Shown: positions 35,892 to 44,929 of the stretch, in pieces | Layout of the letters: the number at the start of each line of letters is the position of its first letter | How positions within the stretch are numbered: the stretch's first letter is position 1 | NCBI RefSeq assembly: GCF_015353075.1 | Contig: NZ_CP064187.1 | Span: forward strand, 2,046,001 to 2,110,000 | From: Rhizobium sp. 007 | Lineage (GTDB): Bacteria; Pseudomonadota; Alphaproteobacteria; Rhizobiales; Rhizobiaceae | Reading direction: 5' to 3' | DNA length: 64,000 nt | The notes under the pieces: generated by a model | What the model saw: only the letters and a program-made list of their open reading frames with translations | Database searches by the model: none | Told to the model about the DNA's origin: nothing | Program-made: the position numbers and the translations under genes

Positions 35892-38483
35892 ATGAGCAAT
35901 AGTTTCGACGATATCCCCTTCTTCGACGAAGAACCGGGTGAAGCGCCGCGCAAGCCGCAGGCGCCCGCCCCTGCAGCCGGAGGGATTGCCGCCCGCGCCA
36001 TGGCTGCCCGCGACGGCGGCAAGCGGCCGGACTACCTCGCAGGCCTGAACCCCGAACAGACCGAAGCGGTCGAAACGCTGGAAGGCCCGGTCCTCGTGCT
36101 GGCGGGCGCCGGCACTGGCAAGACCCGCGTGCTGACGACCCGCATCGCGCATATCTTGAGCACCGGGCGCGCCTTCCCCTCGCAGATCCTCGCCGTCACC
36201 TTCACCAACAAGGCGGCGCGCGAAATGAAGGAGCGCATCGCGCTACTCGTCGGCGGCGCCGTCGAAGGCATGCTCTGGCTCGGCACCTTCCACTCGATCG
36301 GCGTCAAGGTGCTTCGCCGCCACGCCGAGCTCGTTAACTTGCGGTCCGATTTCACCATCCTCGATACCGACGACGTCGTGCGCCTCATCAAGCAGCTGAT
36401 CCAGGCCGAGGGCCTCGACGACAAGCGCTGGCCGGCCAAGCAATTCGCCGGCATGATCGATACGTGGAAAAACAAGGGCCTCGGCCCCGCCGACATTCCC
36501 GAAGGCGACGCCCGCGCCTTTGCCAACGGCAAGGGCCGGGAACTCTACTTCGCCTATCAGGCGCGATTGATGACCTTGAACGCCTGCGATTTTGGCGATC
36601 TGCTGATGCATCCCATCGCTATCTTCCGCAAGAACCCGGACTTGCTCAAGGAATACCACCAGCGCTTCCGCTATATCCTCGTCGACGAATACCAAGATAC
36701 CAACACTGCGCAGTACATGTGGCTGCGGCTGTTGGCACAGCGGCCGAGCCGCAAGTCGATCTCCCCCCTTGTGGGAGAAATGCCCGGCAAGGCAGAGGGC
36801 GATATCCCCTCGGACAGCGGCGCGAGTACACCCGCCTCGGTCGGCTCCCCCGACATCTTCCCCACAAGGGGGGAGATCAGGGACACCACCATCAACATCT
36901 GCTGCGTCGGCGACGACGACCAGTCGATCTATGGCTGGCGCGGCGCGGAAGTGGACAATATCCTGCGCTTCGAGAAAGATTTCCCGGGCGCCAAGGTCAT
37001 CAAGCTGGAGCGCAACTACCGCTCGACCGAACACATCCTCGGCGCCGCCGCGCATCTAATCGCGCACAACGAAGGCCGGCTCGGCAAGACGCTGTTCACC
37101 GACCGCGTCGATCCCGAAGACGTCAAGGTGCAGGTGCATGCCTCCTGGGACAGCGAAGAGGAAGCCCGCGCCATCGGCGAGGAGATTGAGGCCCTGCAGC
37201 GCAAGCAGCATAACCTCAACGACATGGCGATCCTGGTGCGCGCCTCCTTCCAGATGCGCGAATTCGAAGATCGCTTCGTGACGCTCGGCCTCAACTACCG
37301 CGTCATCGGCGGCCCGCGCTTTTACGAGCGCCTCGAAATCCGCGATGCCATGGCCTATTTCCGCCTCGTCGCCCAGCCCGCCGACGACCTCGCCTTCGAG
37401 CGCATCATCAACACCCCGAAGCGCGGCCTCGGCGACACGACCGTGCGCGCGCTGCACGACTACGCCCGTGCCCGCGACATCCCGATGCTCGCCGCAGCCG
37501 CCGACATCATTGAAACGGACGAGCTGAAACCGAAGGCGCGCAAGGCGCTCTTCGACGTGGTGCATAGCTTCAGGAACTGGCAGCAAAGGCTTGAAACGAC
37601 TCCGCATACCGAACTTGCCGAGCAGATCCTCGAGGAGTCCGGCTACACCGACATGTGGAAGGCCGACAAGACGGCGGAAGCGCCCGGCCGGCTGGAAAAC
37701 CTCAAGGAACTCATCCGCTCGATGGAGAGCTTCGAGTCGTTGCGTGGCTTCCTGGAGCACGTCGCGCTGGTCATGGATGCCGAGCAGAACGAAGACCTCG
37801 ACGCCGTCTCGATCATGACGCTGCATTCGGCCAAGGGGTTGGAATTCGACACTGTTTTCCTGCCAGGCTGGGAAGAAGGCCTCTTCCCGCATCAGCGCTC
37901 GCTCGACGAAAGCGGCCGCGCCGGGCTTGAGGAGGAGCGCCGCCTCGCCTATGTCGGCATCACCCGCGCCAAGCGCCGCTGCCACATCTGGTTCGTCTCC
38001 AACCGCCGCATCCACGGCCTCTGGCAATCGACCATCCCCTCGCGCTTCCTCGACGAACTGCCGGAAACCCATGTCGAAGTCGCCGAAGTCGAGCAGAGCT
38101 ACGGCGGTTACGGCCGCGGCGGCTACGGCCAGTCGCGCTTCGACAAGGCCGACCCCTTCGCCAATTCCTATTCCACCCCCGGCTGGAAACGCGCCCAAGC
38201 CAACAAGACCGACGCCACCCGCGACAATTGGGGCACCCGCTCGGGCCACGCGGTCGAACGTATCGGCTACGGCGAAAGCGGCCCCAGGGGCCGCACCATC
38301 GAAGGCGAACTCGTTGCCAAATCCACCTCCACCGAACCCTCCCGCTTCCAGATGGGCGACCGCGTCTTCCACCTGAAATTCGGCAATGGGAATATTACCG
38401 GGATCGAGGGCAACAAGCTGACGATCGATTTTGATCGGGCCGGGCAGAAGAGGGTGTTGGATGGGTTTGTCGAGCGTGTTTGA
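35892..38483 (+). CDS. uvrD: UvrD/Rep/PcrA-type helicase with in-frame palindromic insert
   Basis: An 863-residue SF1A helicase acting 3'-5' in DNA repair and replication restart. It shows the Q motif LNPEQTEAVETLEGP, Walker A AGAGTGKT at 71-78, motif II VDEYQDTN from 264, motif III GDDDQSIYGWRGAE from 340, VSIMTLHSAKGLEFDTVFLP (motif V) and ITRAKRRCHIWF (motif VI). The C-terminus ends in a Gly/Tyr/Arg stretch and a Tudor-like segment (GDRVFHLKFGNGNITGIEG). Residues about 289-330, between motifs II and III, are encoded by a palindromic element and have no helicase counterpart. No good ribosome site precedes the ATG. Confidence 0.93.
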   Translation: MSNSFDDIPFFDEEPGEAPRKPQAPAPAAGGIAARAMAARDGGKRPDYLAGLNPEQTEAVETLEGPVLVLAGAGTGKTRVLTTRIAHILSTGRAFPSQILAVTFTNKAAREMKERIALLVGGAVEGMLWLGTFHSIGVKVLRRHAELVNLRSDFTILDTDDVVRLIKQLIQAEGLDDKRWPAKQFAGMIDTWKNKGLGPADIPEGDARAFANGKGRELYFAYQARLMTLNACDFGDLLMHPIAIFRKNPDLLKEYHQRFRYILVDEYQDTNTAQYMWLRLLAQRPSRKSISPLVGEMPGKAEGDIPSDSGASTPASVGSPDIFPTRGEIRDTTINICCVGDDDQSIYGWRGAEVDNILRFEKDFPGAKVIKLERNYRSTEHILGAAAHLIAHNEGRLGKTLFTDRVDPEDVKVQVHASWDSEEEARAIGEEIEALQRKQHNLNDMAILVRASFQMREFEDRFVTLGLNYRVIGGPRFYERLEIRDAMAYFRLVAQPADDLAFERIINTPKRGLGDTTVRALHDYARARDIPMLAAAADIIETDELKPKARKALFDVVHSFRNWQQRLETTPHTELAEQILEESGYTDMWKADKTAEAPGRLENLKELIRSMESFESLRGFLEHVALVMDAEQNEDLDAVSIMTLHSAKGLEFDTVFLPGWEEGLFPHQRSLDESGRAGLEEERRLAYVGITRAKRRCHIWFVSNRRIHGLWQSTIPSRFLDELPETHVEVAEVEQSYGGYGRGGYGQSRFDKADPFANSYSTPGWKRAQANKTDATRDNWGTRSGHAVERIGYGESGPRGRTIEGELVAKSTSTEPSRFQMGDRVFHLKFGNGNITGIEGNKLTIDFDRAGQKRVLDGFVERV
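36758..36878 (+). repeat. Palindromic element inserted in the helicase coding frame
   Basis: The perfect 18-bp inverted repeat GATCTCCCCCCTTGTGGG (36758-36775) and CCCACAAGGGGGGAGATC (36861-36878) flanks 85 bases. The element keeps the reading frame open and adds about 40 residues (beginning SISPLVGEMPGKAEGD and ending DIFPTRGEI). CTCCCC...GGGGAG palindromes of this kind are common between rhizobial genes; here one lies inside a conserved gene. Confidence 0.85.
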
Positions 38484-38923
38484 CGAGCCGGCCCGCGCGG
38501 CACGAGGCATCTCGTCAAAAGGCTGACCCTGACATTCACAGCCGGCTTTTTTCGCGTTTATGCCGCCCCATTGCTTGAAGCAAAAAGCCGTCTCGGAATC
38601 GTCACACGCAACCCTGATTTCATTGTATCCATGCGACATCCATCGGCCACCTAGGCTTGTTTTGAAGCACCTTCGTACAGAAATTTGCGCAGTTAAATAC
38701 GGATCAAGCTTAATCGTCGTATAGGCACTGCAATAAAACCCTGAATTTAGATTGAATGTATCCGGCATTTGGCAATCGTTGCAGACGAGAGCTCGAGACG
38801 CTGTTCGAACGGGCTGGGGCCTCATTCCGACATCGGCGTAAACTGCACCTCACCCCCATTCGTGACTTCCCCCTCCGAGCTCCCTCCCCCATACTCCCTT
38901 CGGGCTGGAATAGGAGGATAGAG
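38484..38923. other. Intergenic region downstream of the helicase
   Basis: These 440 bases contain no convincing gene. AGCCGGCTTTTTT near 38540 can pair with GCCGGC near 38490 across a long loop and may be a weak terminator. The middle part (38570-38760) is AT-richer than its surroundings and could hold the promoter for the small peptide gene. The last 60 bases are C-rich (CCCCCTCCGAGCTCCCTCCC) and look like a repeat fragment. Confidence 0.4.
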
Positions 38924-39028
38924 ATGAAACGCTATTCACTATCGGTGATTGGTCTGTCTCTGGTGATTGCCGTTCTCAGCAATCCGGGCATTGCACTGGC
39001 AGCTTGCAACAAGCTTATTGGGACCTGA
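38924..39028 (+). CDS. Very small secreted peptide or truncated gene
   Basis: A 34-residue frame with a near-perfect ribosome site (AGGAGG, six bases before ATG) and a complete signal peptide (MKRYSLSVIGLSLVIAVLSN, cleavage probably after ALA at residue 27). Only CNKLIGT or thereabouts would remain after cleavage. It may be a real tiny exported peptide or the surviving front of a longer secreted protein. The strong initiation site argues for translation. Confidence 0.45.
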   Translation: MKRYSLSVIGLSLVIAVLSNPGIALAACNKLIGT

Positions 39029-39142
39029 CCTCTTCAACCATCCATGCGGACGGCGACGCGACGGCGCTGCGCCCAAAGCGGAACCTGACGGCCGGGTAGA
39101 AGCGTGTGCCGAGCGTCTTGTGGAGCGGGCATGAATGCCCGC

Positions 39143-39490
39143 TCACCCCAGCATCGGCATCTTGCCCATCCCCAGAATATCGTTGACGAGCGCGATGGCG
39201 ATGCCGATGGCGACGATGCCTAATCCGATCAGGAAGAGCCGCCGCGACCGGTCGTATTTGGCAGCAATCAGCGAATCCCGCGCCAAAAGGTCGGCGAAGA
39301 CCTTCACCTGCAGACCGATGCCGACGGTCAGGAGCAGCATCGGCAGGATGTCGATGCGGCTCCAGTCGTTCGGGTTGGAGACCCAGCGGCTGATGAAGCT
39401 CAGCGAAAAGCCGAGAATGATGCCCGCAGCCGTCAGCGAGCCGTTGCGGAAGGTGGCGTCGATCTTCTCTTCTGGCCCTGGCTCGGTCAT
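39143..39490 (-). CDS. Small membrane protein of unknown function
   Basis: A 115-residue protein with three or four hydrophobic helices (AAGIILGFSLSFISRWV, IDILPMLLLTVGIGLQVKVF and LFLIGLGIVAIGIAIALVND). The first 20 residues are acidic. I do not recognise a named family, although similar short proteins are widespread in rhizobia. The start is placed at MTEPGPEEK; an upstream ATG ten codons earlier is possible. Confidence 0.6.
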   Translation of the reverse strand: MTEPGPEEKIDATFRNGSLTAAGIILGFSLSFISRWVSNPNDWSRIDILPMLLLTVGIGLQVKVFADLLARDSLIAAKYDRSRRLFLIGLGIVAIGIAIALVNDILGMGKMPMLG

Positions 39491-39565
39491 GGCTTGCTCC
39501 CGGCTGCTCTTCGTGGCCAAGGAAGGCAGAAATAACCGGGATCGGCAAGAGAGCGCATCTGCCGC

Positions 39566-39967
39566 CTAGGCGCTGGCCTTCGCCGTGAGCTGCGCGCCAC
39601 GCTCCGCAAGAAGCCCGCGCAGCAGGCTGCGGTGGCAGCGGCTTTCGTTTTCGCAGTAGCAGCCGACGGCGAAGTTGGCGGTGTGCGAGAGTGCGGCCAG
39701 CGTGTCGAGGACCCGACTGGTGTCGGGTGCGGCCATTTCCTTGCGATAGGCGCGGGAAAAGGCCTTCCACTGGGCTTCGGTCTGCGCTGCCTTCGCCTCG
39801 GCCACCAGCTCCTGGCTCGGCGACAGCATCGGCAGCCAGACGTCGTAATAGTCGCGGCTCGCAAACTCCCCCTTCGGCACGCCGCGCGGCGGGCGGCGCA
39901 CGGTGCCGATGCGCAAGCCCTCGTCCTTGCTCCGTGGCGAGCCCAGTTGCACGATGCTGATTGCCAT
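39566..39967 (-). CDS. DUF488 family protein
   Basis: A 133-residue protein. RIGTVRRPPRGVPKGEFASR and YDVWLPMLSP at the front, and GCYCENESRCHRSLLRGLL near the end with paired cysteines, place it in DUF488, short proteins often annotated as uroporphyrin-III methyltransferase-like without proof. The start MAISIVQLGSPRSKDEG follows the family. The function is unknown. Confidence 0.85.
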   Translation of the reverse strand: MAISIVQLGSPRSKDEGLRIGTVRRPPRGVPKGEFASRDYYDVWLPMLSPSQELVAEAKAAQTEAQWKAFSRAYRKEMAAPDTSRVLDTLAALSHTANFAVGCYCENESRCHRSLLRGLLAERGAQLTAKASA

Positions 39968-40127
39968 TGTGGTCTCCTCGACTGGCCGGACGAGAAATCT
40001 AGCGCGATGGCCGTGTTTTCGCCAGCGGGCAAGACACACCCCCGTGGGTGCATGAGCCGGTTGGCGTCCAATCCGCTCGCGGGCCGGGCATTACAAAACC
40101 TTCGTTTTAAAATCATGTTTTATCCTT

Positions 40128-40526
40128 GCCAAGCCGCCGAGCGATCGACTGGTATCTGCTTGTCGGCGACGAGACCGCCTTCCCGCGATCGGCCGCCGCC
40201 TCGAGGAACTACCGGCTTTCGCCCATGCGCTCGTCGTCGCCGAAGTTGCAGGCCCCGAAGAGGAGCCGGCGCTGGAAAGCAAGGCCAGGCTGACGACACT
40301 CTGGCTTCATCGCGGCGCGGCACCGGCCGGTACCACGGATCAGCTCGACCAGGCTTTGCGTGGCCTCACGCTTCCCGCCGGCGACGGATATGTCTGGATC
40401 GCTTGCGAAGCCCTCGTCGCCAAGCGCTTGCGCGCCATCATGGTCGATGAACGCCAGCATCCGAAAGCCTGGATCAAAGCAGCGGGCTTCTTCTGTAACG
40501 GGCCTTCCCGACTCAATCCCTTATGA
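40128..40526 (+). pseudogene. Siderophore-interacting protein, C-terminal fragment
   Basis: This is the back half of a ViuB/SIP-family ferric-siderophore reductase. IDWYLLVGDETA is read in one frame. After one missing base near 40177 it continues in another: PAIGRRLEELPAFAHALVVA, LTTLWLHRGAAPAGTT, GDGYVWIACEALVAKRLRAI and AAGFFCNGPSRLNPL, then TGA. The FAD-binding front half is absent, its place being taken by the oppositely oriented DUF488 gene. Both the truncation and the frameshift make it non-functional. Confidence 0.8.
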
Positions 40527-40755
40527 GCTTATCCCTCGCCGAGTGCTTGCTTCTGTCCGCAGTCGGCGCTGGGATAGGCTTGGGGCCTGCGTTACCCGAA
40601 TGAGGCGCCGCGCGGCAGGCCGCGTCGCGCCATCTCACTCGCGGCGCATGCGCGCTTCCTCCAAAAAAAGCTTGCGCTTGACCACTTGCAAATCCACTAG
40701 TTGATAGCGGCATATCCGCTTGGCATGCTGCACCGCAAACGTATGGAGTCGCCGG

Positions 40756-41382
40756 ATGAAAGCGTTATTGCTGGTCGATATTCAGAATGGTTTTTGCCCA
40801 GGCGGCAATCTTCCGGTGCCGGACGGCGATCAGGTGGTGCCGGTCGCAAACAAGCTGATCGACAGCGGCAAATACGATCTGATCGTCGCCTCGCAGGACT
40901 GGCATCCACCCGGCCACGGAAGCTTTGCCTCCTCCCATCCGGGCAAGAAGCCTTTCGAAATGGGCGAGCTTTCCGGCAAGCCGCAGATGATGTGGCCGGA
41001 TCACTGCGTAAAGAACACCCTCGACGCCGAACTGCATCCGGCGCTGAAATCCGAAGAGATCGACCTCATCCAGCAAAAGGGCGAAAATCCGCTGGTGGAC
41101 AGCTATTCCGCCTTCCGCGACAACGACCAGGATGCCTCGACCGGGCTTTCCGATTTCCTCGAAGACCAGGGCGTGACAGAGCTCGACGTCTGCGGCCTGG
41201 CGACAGACTATTGCGTCAAATTCTCGGCGCTCGATGCGCTGGAGATGATGCCCGGGATCAAGGTCCGCTTCATCGAGGATGCAAGCCGCGGCATCACGCC
41301 TGAAGGGGTGGCTGCCGCAATCGACGAGATGCACGCACGCGGCATCGAGATCATCGACAGCCAAAAGGCTCTCGCCGGCTGA
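40756..41382 (+). CDS. pncA: Nicotinamidase
   Basis: A 208-residue isochorismatase-fold amidase that converts nicotinamide to nicotinate for NAD salvage, and also activates pyrazinamide. It shows catalytic Asp8 in LLLVDIQNGF, the metal ligands in SQDWHPPGHGSF, MMWPDHCVKN, and the nucleophilic Cys in VCGLATDYCVKFSALDA. The length is usual. GGAG lies seven bases ahead of the chosen start; a longer form would add twelve atypical residues. Confidence 0.93.
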   Translation: MKALLLVDIQNGFCPGGNLPVPDGDQVVPVANKLIDSGKYDLIVASQDWHPPGHGSFASSHPGKKPFEMGELSGKPQMMWPDHCVKNTLDAELHPALKSEEIDLIQQKGENPLVDSYSAFRDNDQDASTGLSDFLEDQGVTELDVCGLATDYCVKFSALDALEMMPGIKVRFIEDASRGITPEGVAAAIDEMHARGIEIIDSQKALAG

Positions 41383-41385
41383 GGC

Positions 41386-41634
41386 TCAGTCCCGCGCCGC
41401 CTGCTCCAGCCCGTAGATATCGTCTGCAAGGTCGTCGGCACGCTTCAGAAACGCCGCATGTGCATCCTGCAGGCCCTGCTTGTAATAGGCGGCGCCGATC
41501 TCCTTGGCGAAGAAGTCGAGGACCAGTTCCGACTTGAGCAGCCCGACCGGCTGATCCAGTTCCTTGTCGAAGAAGTGCTGGATCCGCGCAATCAGCGCCG
41601 CCTTATCGTCCTTGGAAAAGTCTATCGGCTTCAT
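41386..41634 (-). CDS. DUF2164 family protein
   Basis: An 82-residue helical protein. IDFSKDDKAALIARIQHFFD and DQPVGLLKSELVLDFFAKEI followed by AAYYKQGLQDAHA are the DUF2164 pattern. The function is unknown. AGGAG is eight bases before the ATG. It is convergent with pncA (stops three bases apart) and divergent from azlC. Confidence 0.82.
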   Translation of the reverse strand: MKPIDFSKDDKAALIARIQHFFDKELDQPVGLLKSELVLDFFAKEIGAAYYKQGLQDAHAAFLKRADDLADDIYGLEQAARD

Positions 41635-41765
41635 CGTCTCGTCTCCTGCCATTGTCAGAGGTTCCCACCGTTCAGCGAAATCGATCGGTCGATCAAGGAA
41701 ATTCGATTGCGGCGGAGGCGCCGGGCACATAGAGCAGGTTCGTTTTTGAAGGAGGACAGCTGCCG

Positions 41766-42485
41766 ATGAGTCGCGGGGATTTCGTCGAGGGTTTGCGGGG
41801 CGGCTTCACAGTCGCCGTGGCGTCCGCGCCTTTCGCAGCGCTATTCGGCGCGCTTGCCGTTGATAACGGCATGTCGCTCGGCGAGCTGACGCTGATGAGC
41901 GCCACCGTGTATGCGGGTGCCAGCCAGATGGTCGGCATCGAGCTTTTCGGGAACAACGTCCAGGCCTGGCTCATCGTCGCCTCCATTCTCGCAGTCAATT
42001 TCCGCCATGTTCTCTACTCGGCGGCGATCGCGCGCTACGTCCGCCATTTCACGCCGCTGCAGAAGTTCTTCACCTTCTTCCTGCTCGTCGACCCGCAATT
42101 CGCCGAGATGGTGAAGCGCGGCGAGGAGGGCAAGCCGGTCACCTTCATCTGGTATCTCGGCTTCGGCATCATCATCTACGTGCCCTGGGTGCTGGTCAGC
42201 CTTCTCGGCGGGCTGCTCGGCAGCTTCATCGGCGACCCGAAGGCGCTCGGCCTTGATATCCTGCTGCCCGCCTATTTCCTTGGTATCGTGCTCGGCTTCC
42301 GCAACCGCGACAACTTCCTGCCGGTCGCCCTCGTCAGTGCCGTCGCCTCTGCGATCGCCTACCATTATGTTGGCTCACCCTGGCATGTCAGCCTGGGTGC
42401 TGCGGCCGGCATCACCTTGGCTGCACTGCTGCCATTGCCTGGCGCGCTCAAGCCCGAACCCGAAAACGAACCGCACGAGGTCTGA
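41766..42485 (+). CDS. azlC: AzlC family branched-chain amino acid exporter subunit
   Basis: A 239-residue membrane protein with about eight helices. It opens GDFVEGLRGGFTVAVASAPF and has SATVYAGASQMVGIELF and VNFRHVLYSAAIARYVRH, the signatures of AzlC. With its small partner AzlD it exports branched-chain or similar amino acids. GGAGGA sits seven bases upstream. azlD follows after one base. Confidence 0.92.
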   Translation: MSRGDFVEGLRGGFTVAVASAPFAALFGALAVDNGMSLGELTLMSATVYAGASQMVGIELFGNNVQAWLIVASILAVNFRHVLYSAAIARYVRHFTPLQKFFTFFLLVDPQFAEMVKRGEEGKPVTFIWYLGFGIIIYVPWVLVSLLGGLLGSFIGDPKALGLDILLPAYFLGIVLGFRNRDNFLPVALVSAVASAIAYHYVGSPWHVSLGAAAGITLAALLPLPGALKPEPENEPHEV

Positions 42486-42486
42486 C

Positions 42487-42795
42487 ATGGAATTCGATCT
42501 CCAGATGGTCCTTGTGATCCTCGCATCGGCTGTTGCGACCTATGCAACGCGCATTGGCGGCTATGTGCTCATCACCACGATGAAACGCATCCCGCCGCGC
42601 ATGGAGGCAGCCCTCAACGCCGTCCCTGCCGCCGTGCTGACGACCATCGTCGCACCGGCCTTCTTCGACGGCGGTTGGGATTCCAAGCTGGCGCTTGTCG
42701 TCGCCCTCATCGTCGGTCTCAGGGTGTCGCACACCTGGATGCTCGTCGCGGCCTGGCTTGTCGTCATGGCCTGGCGCCGCACGATCGGATTCTAG
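42487..42795 (+). CDS. azlD: AzlD family branched-chain amino acid exporter subunit
   Basis: A 102-residue membrane protein with four helices. LVILASAVATYATRIGGYVL and PPRMEAALNAVPAAVLTTIV are the AzlD pattern, including the Arg and Pro that contact AzlC. It begins one base after the azlC stop, so expression is coupled. Confidence 0.9.
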   Translation: MEFDLQMVLVILASAVATYATRIGGYVLITTMKRIPPRMEAALNAVPAAVLTTIVAPAFFDGGWDSKLALVVALIVGLRVSHTWMLVAAWLVVMAWRRTIGF

Positions 42796-42816
42796 GGCCG
42801 CGCGGCGCTTTAAACC

Positions 42817-44652
42817 TCAATATTCCAGCGGCAGCGTCGCATTCTCCAGCCAGGCTTTGACGTCCTCGTCGTGGATTAGCGGCATCAGCGCTTCGCGGGT
42901 GCGGGCGTGATAATCGTTGAACCAGTGCAGCTCGTCATGCGTCAGTAGTTCGGGAATAACGATCGTGCGGTCGATCGGGCAGAAGGTCAGCGTCTCGAAG
43001 CCCAGCATCGGCATGTCGCCGCCATCGATGTCCTCCGCCTCGCGCACATAGATCAGGTTTTCTGTGCGGATACCGAAGCTGCCCGGCCGGTAATAACCCG
43101 GCTCGTTGGAAAGGATCATGCCGGGCAGCAGTTCCTGCGTCGAAAGCCTCGATATGCGCTGCGGCCCCTCGTGCACGGAAAGATACGAGCCGACGCCGTG
43201 GCCAGTTCCGTGCCCGAAATCGACGCCCGCCCGCCAGAGCGCGATGCGCGCCAGCGGGTCGAGATCGCAGCCCCGCGTGCCCTTCGGAAAGCGCGCCGTA
43301 CTGATCTGGATCATGCCCTTCAGCACCAGTGTGAAATAGCGCTTCTGCTCTTCCGAAACCGCGCCGATGCCGACGGTGCGGGTGATGTCCGTAGTGCCGT
43401 TGATGTATTGAGCGCCGGAATCGATCAGGAAAAGCTCGCCAGCATTGATCGTCCGGTCGGTGTCGACCGTCACGCGGTAGTGCATGATCGCGGCATGCTC
43501 GCCGGCGCCGGAAATCGTGTCGAAGGAAACATCCTTGAGCGGGTTCTGCATGTTCTGGCCGACGCTGGCGCGCACGGCCTCCAGCTTCTCGGCCGCGGCA
43601 ATCTCCGTCACCGTGCCCGGCTTTTCCTGCGACAGCCAGTAGAGGAACTCGACCATCGCCGCGCCGTCCTGCAGGTGGGCCGCCGCCGAGCCGTTGAGTT
43701 CAACGCTGTTCTTCACCGCCCGCGGCAGCTTGGCAGGATCGGCACCCTCCACCACTTCGCCGCCTGCCTTGCGGATGATGTCGGCAAGCGCATAGGAGGC
43801 GATGTCCGGATCGATCATAACCCGGCGGCCATCCTTCGACACGGCCGCAAGCCTTTCGTCGAGCGAAGACGGCGGCAGTTGCACGCATATCTGCGCAAGA
43901 TAGGCCTCCGGCTCGATGCTGGTCTTGCGCTTATCAAGGAACAGCTCGGCCTTGCCGTCTGCATGGATGATGGCACGGGCAAGCGGATGCGGCGTATGCG
44001 GAACGTCGGCACCGCGGATATTGAAGATCCACGCAATCGAAGACGGATCGGCGATCAGCACGGCTGCCGCATTCTTCTTGGCGAGATCGGCGGCAATCGT
44101 CGCAAGCTTGTCCTTTGCCAGCGTGCCGGCCTGGGCGACATTCTGGATGACGACGGCCCCGAGCGGTTCGGCCGGCCGATCCGTCCAGAGCCTGTCGAGC
44201 GGATTGTGCGGCAGGATCACCAGCGTGCCGCCGATCTCGGCAAGCGCCTTTTCAAGACGCCGCACGTCGGCGCCCGAATGCAGCCACGGATCGATGCCGA
44301 GACGCATGCCCTGCTTGCCGTTCTTGGGAATCCAGACATGCGGCGGCTCGTTGACGAGGTCGCCGCCGGTAAAGACGGAACTATCAACCTGCTCGGCAAG
44401 CTGCGTGACGTAGCGGCCGTCGACGAAAATGATCGCCTGGCTATGGGTGATGAGCGCAATGCCCGCAGACCCGGTGAAGCCGGTCAGCCACGCCAGGCGC
44501 TCCGCTCCCGCCGGCACATATTCGCCGTTGTACTCATCGGCACGCGGCACGAGAAAGGCGTCAATGCCGAGCGCCTCGAAACTCGCGCGCAGTTGCCCGA
44601 CCCGATCGCGGCCGAATTGTGGCGTGGAGGTGACCTCAAAAGACTGGAACAT
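42817..44652 (-). CDS. Xaa-Pro aminopeptidase, long form (M24B)
   Basis: A 611-residue metallopeptidase resembling eukaryotic cytosolic aminopeptidase P rather than the 440-residue PepP. Two creatinase-like N-terminal domains precede the pita-bread domain, with metal ligands in LIDSGAQYINGTTDITRT (two Asp), GTGHGVGSYLSVHEGP (His) and a late Glu in RTENLIYV. It releases an N-terminal residue ahead of proline. The start is at MFQSFEVTSTPQ. It is divergent from the sigma-54-linked small gene. Confidence 0.92.
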   Translation of the reverse strand: MFQSFEVTSTPQFGRDRVGQLRASFEALGIDAFLVPRADEYNGEYVPAGAERLAWLTGFTGSAGIALITHSQAIIFVDGRYVTQLAEQVDSSVFTGGDLVNEPPHVWIPKNGKQGMRLGIDPWLHSGADVRRLEKALAEIGGTLVILPHNPLDRLWTDRPAEPLGAVVIQNVAQAGTLAKDKLATIAADLAKKNAAAVLIADPSSIAWIFNIRGADVPHTPHPLARAIIHADGKAELFLDKRKTSIEPEAYLAQICVQLPPSSLDERLAAVSKDGRRVMIDPDIASYALADIIRKAGGEVVEGADPAKLPRAVKNSVELNGSAAAHLQDGAAMVEFLYWLSQEKPGTVTEIAAAEKLEAVRASVGQNMQNPLKDVSFDTISGAGEHAAIMHYRVTVDTDRTINAGELFLIDSGAQYINGTTDITRTVGIGAVSEEQKRYFTLVLKGMIQISTARFPKGTRGCDLDPLARIALWRAGVDFGHGTGHGVGSYLSVHEGPQRISRLSTQELLPGMILSNEPGYYRPGSFGIRTENLIYVREAEDIDGGDMPMLGFETLTFCPIDRTIVIPELLTHDELHWFNDYHARTREALMPLIHDEDVKAWLENATLPLEY

Positions 44653-44801
44653 CTGAAAACCCAATAGCTGTATCCGAATCCGCCAAAAAGCGGGGCGGCC
44701 CATGTTATCGAAAAATCAGGGCAATGGGAGAAAAAGCAGCCACTTTGCCCCATGTCAGGCCGCTCAATATTTTGGCAGAAATGTGACAAGAAAACCGAAA
44801 C

Positions 44802-44817
44802 TGGCACGCTTTATGCA
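44802..44817 (+). promoter_or_regulatory. Sigma-54 (RpoN) -24/-12 promoter
   Basis: TGGCACGCTTTATGCA matches the RpoN consensus TGGCACGNNNNTTGCW at every defined base but one. The essential GG and GC are at the correct spacing. It lies 112 bases upstream of, and points to, the small gene at 44.93 kb. I found no clear enhancer (TGT-N10-ACA) close by. Confidence 0.7.
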
Positions 44818-44929
44818 TTCAACGCATGGCTCCCATGAATGAAACCCTCTGCCTCAGGATTTGGGAATAGCTATATACGGCGCATCAAACGGCTTCGGAA
44901 ACCGAGCCTGCAACGAAAAGGAAATGAAA

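Noticed and set aside
37056..38825. A 589-codon open frame antisense to the helicase
   Set aside because: It follows the codon pattern of the real gene on the other strand, has biased composition with no domain, and ends within unrelated flanking sequence.
38830..38910. C-rich stretch as a third copy of the palindromic element
   Set aside because: It is rich in CTCCC but has no matching second arm, so no hairpin.
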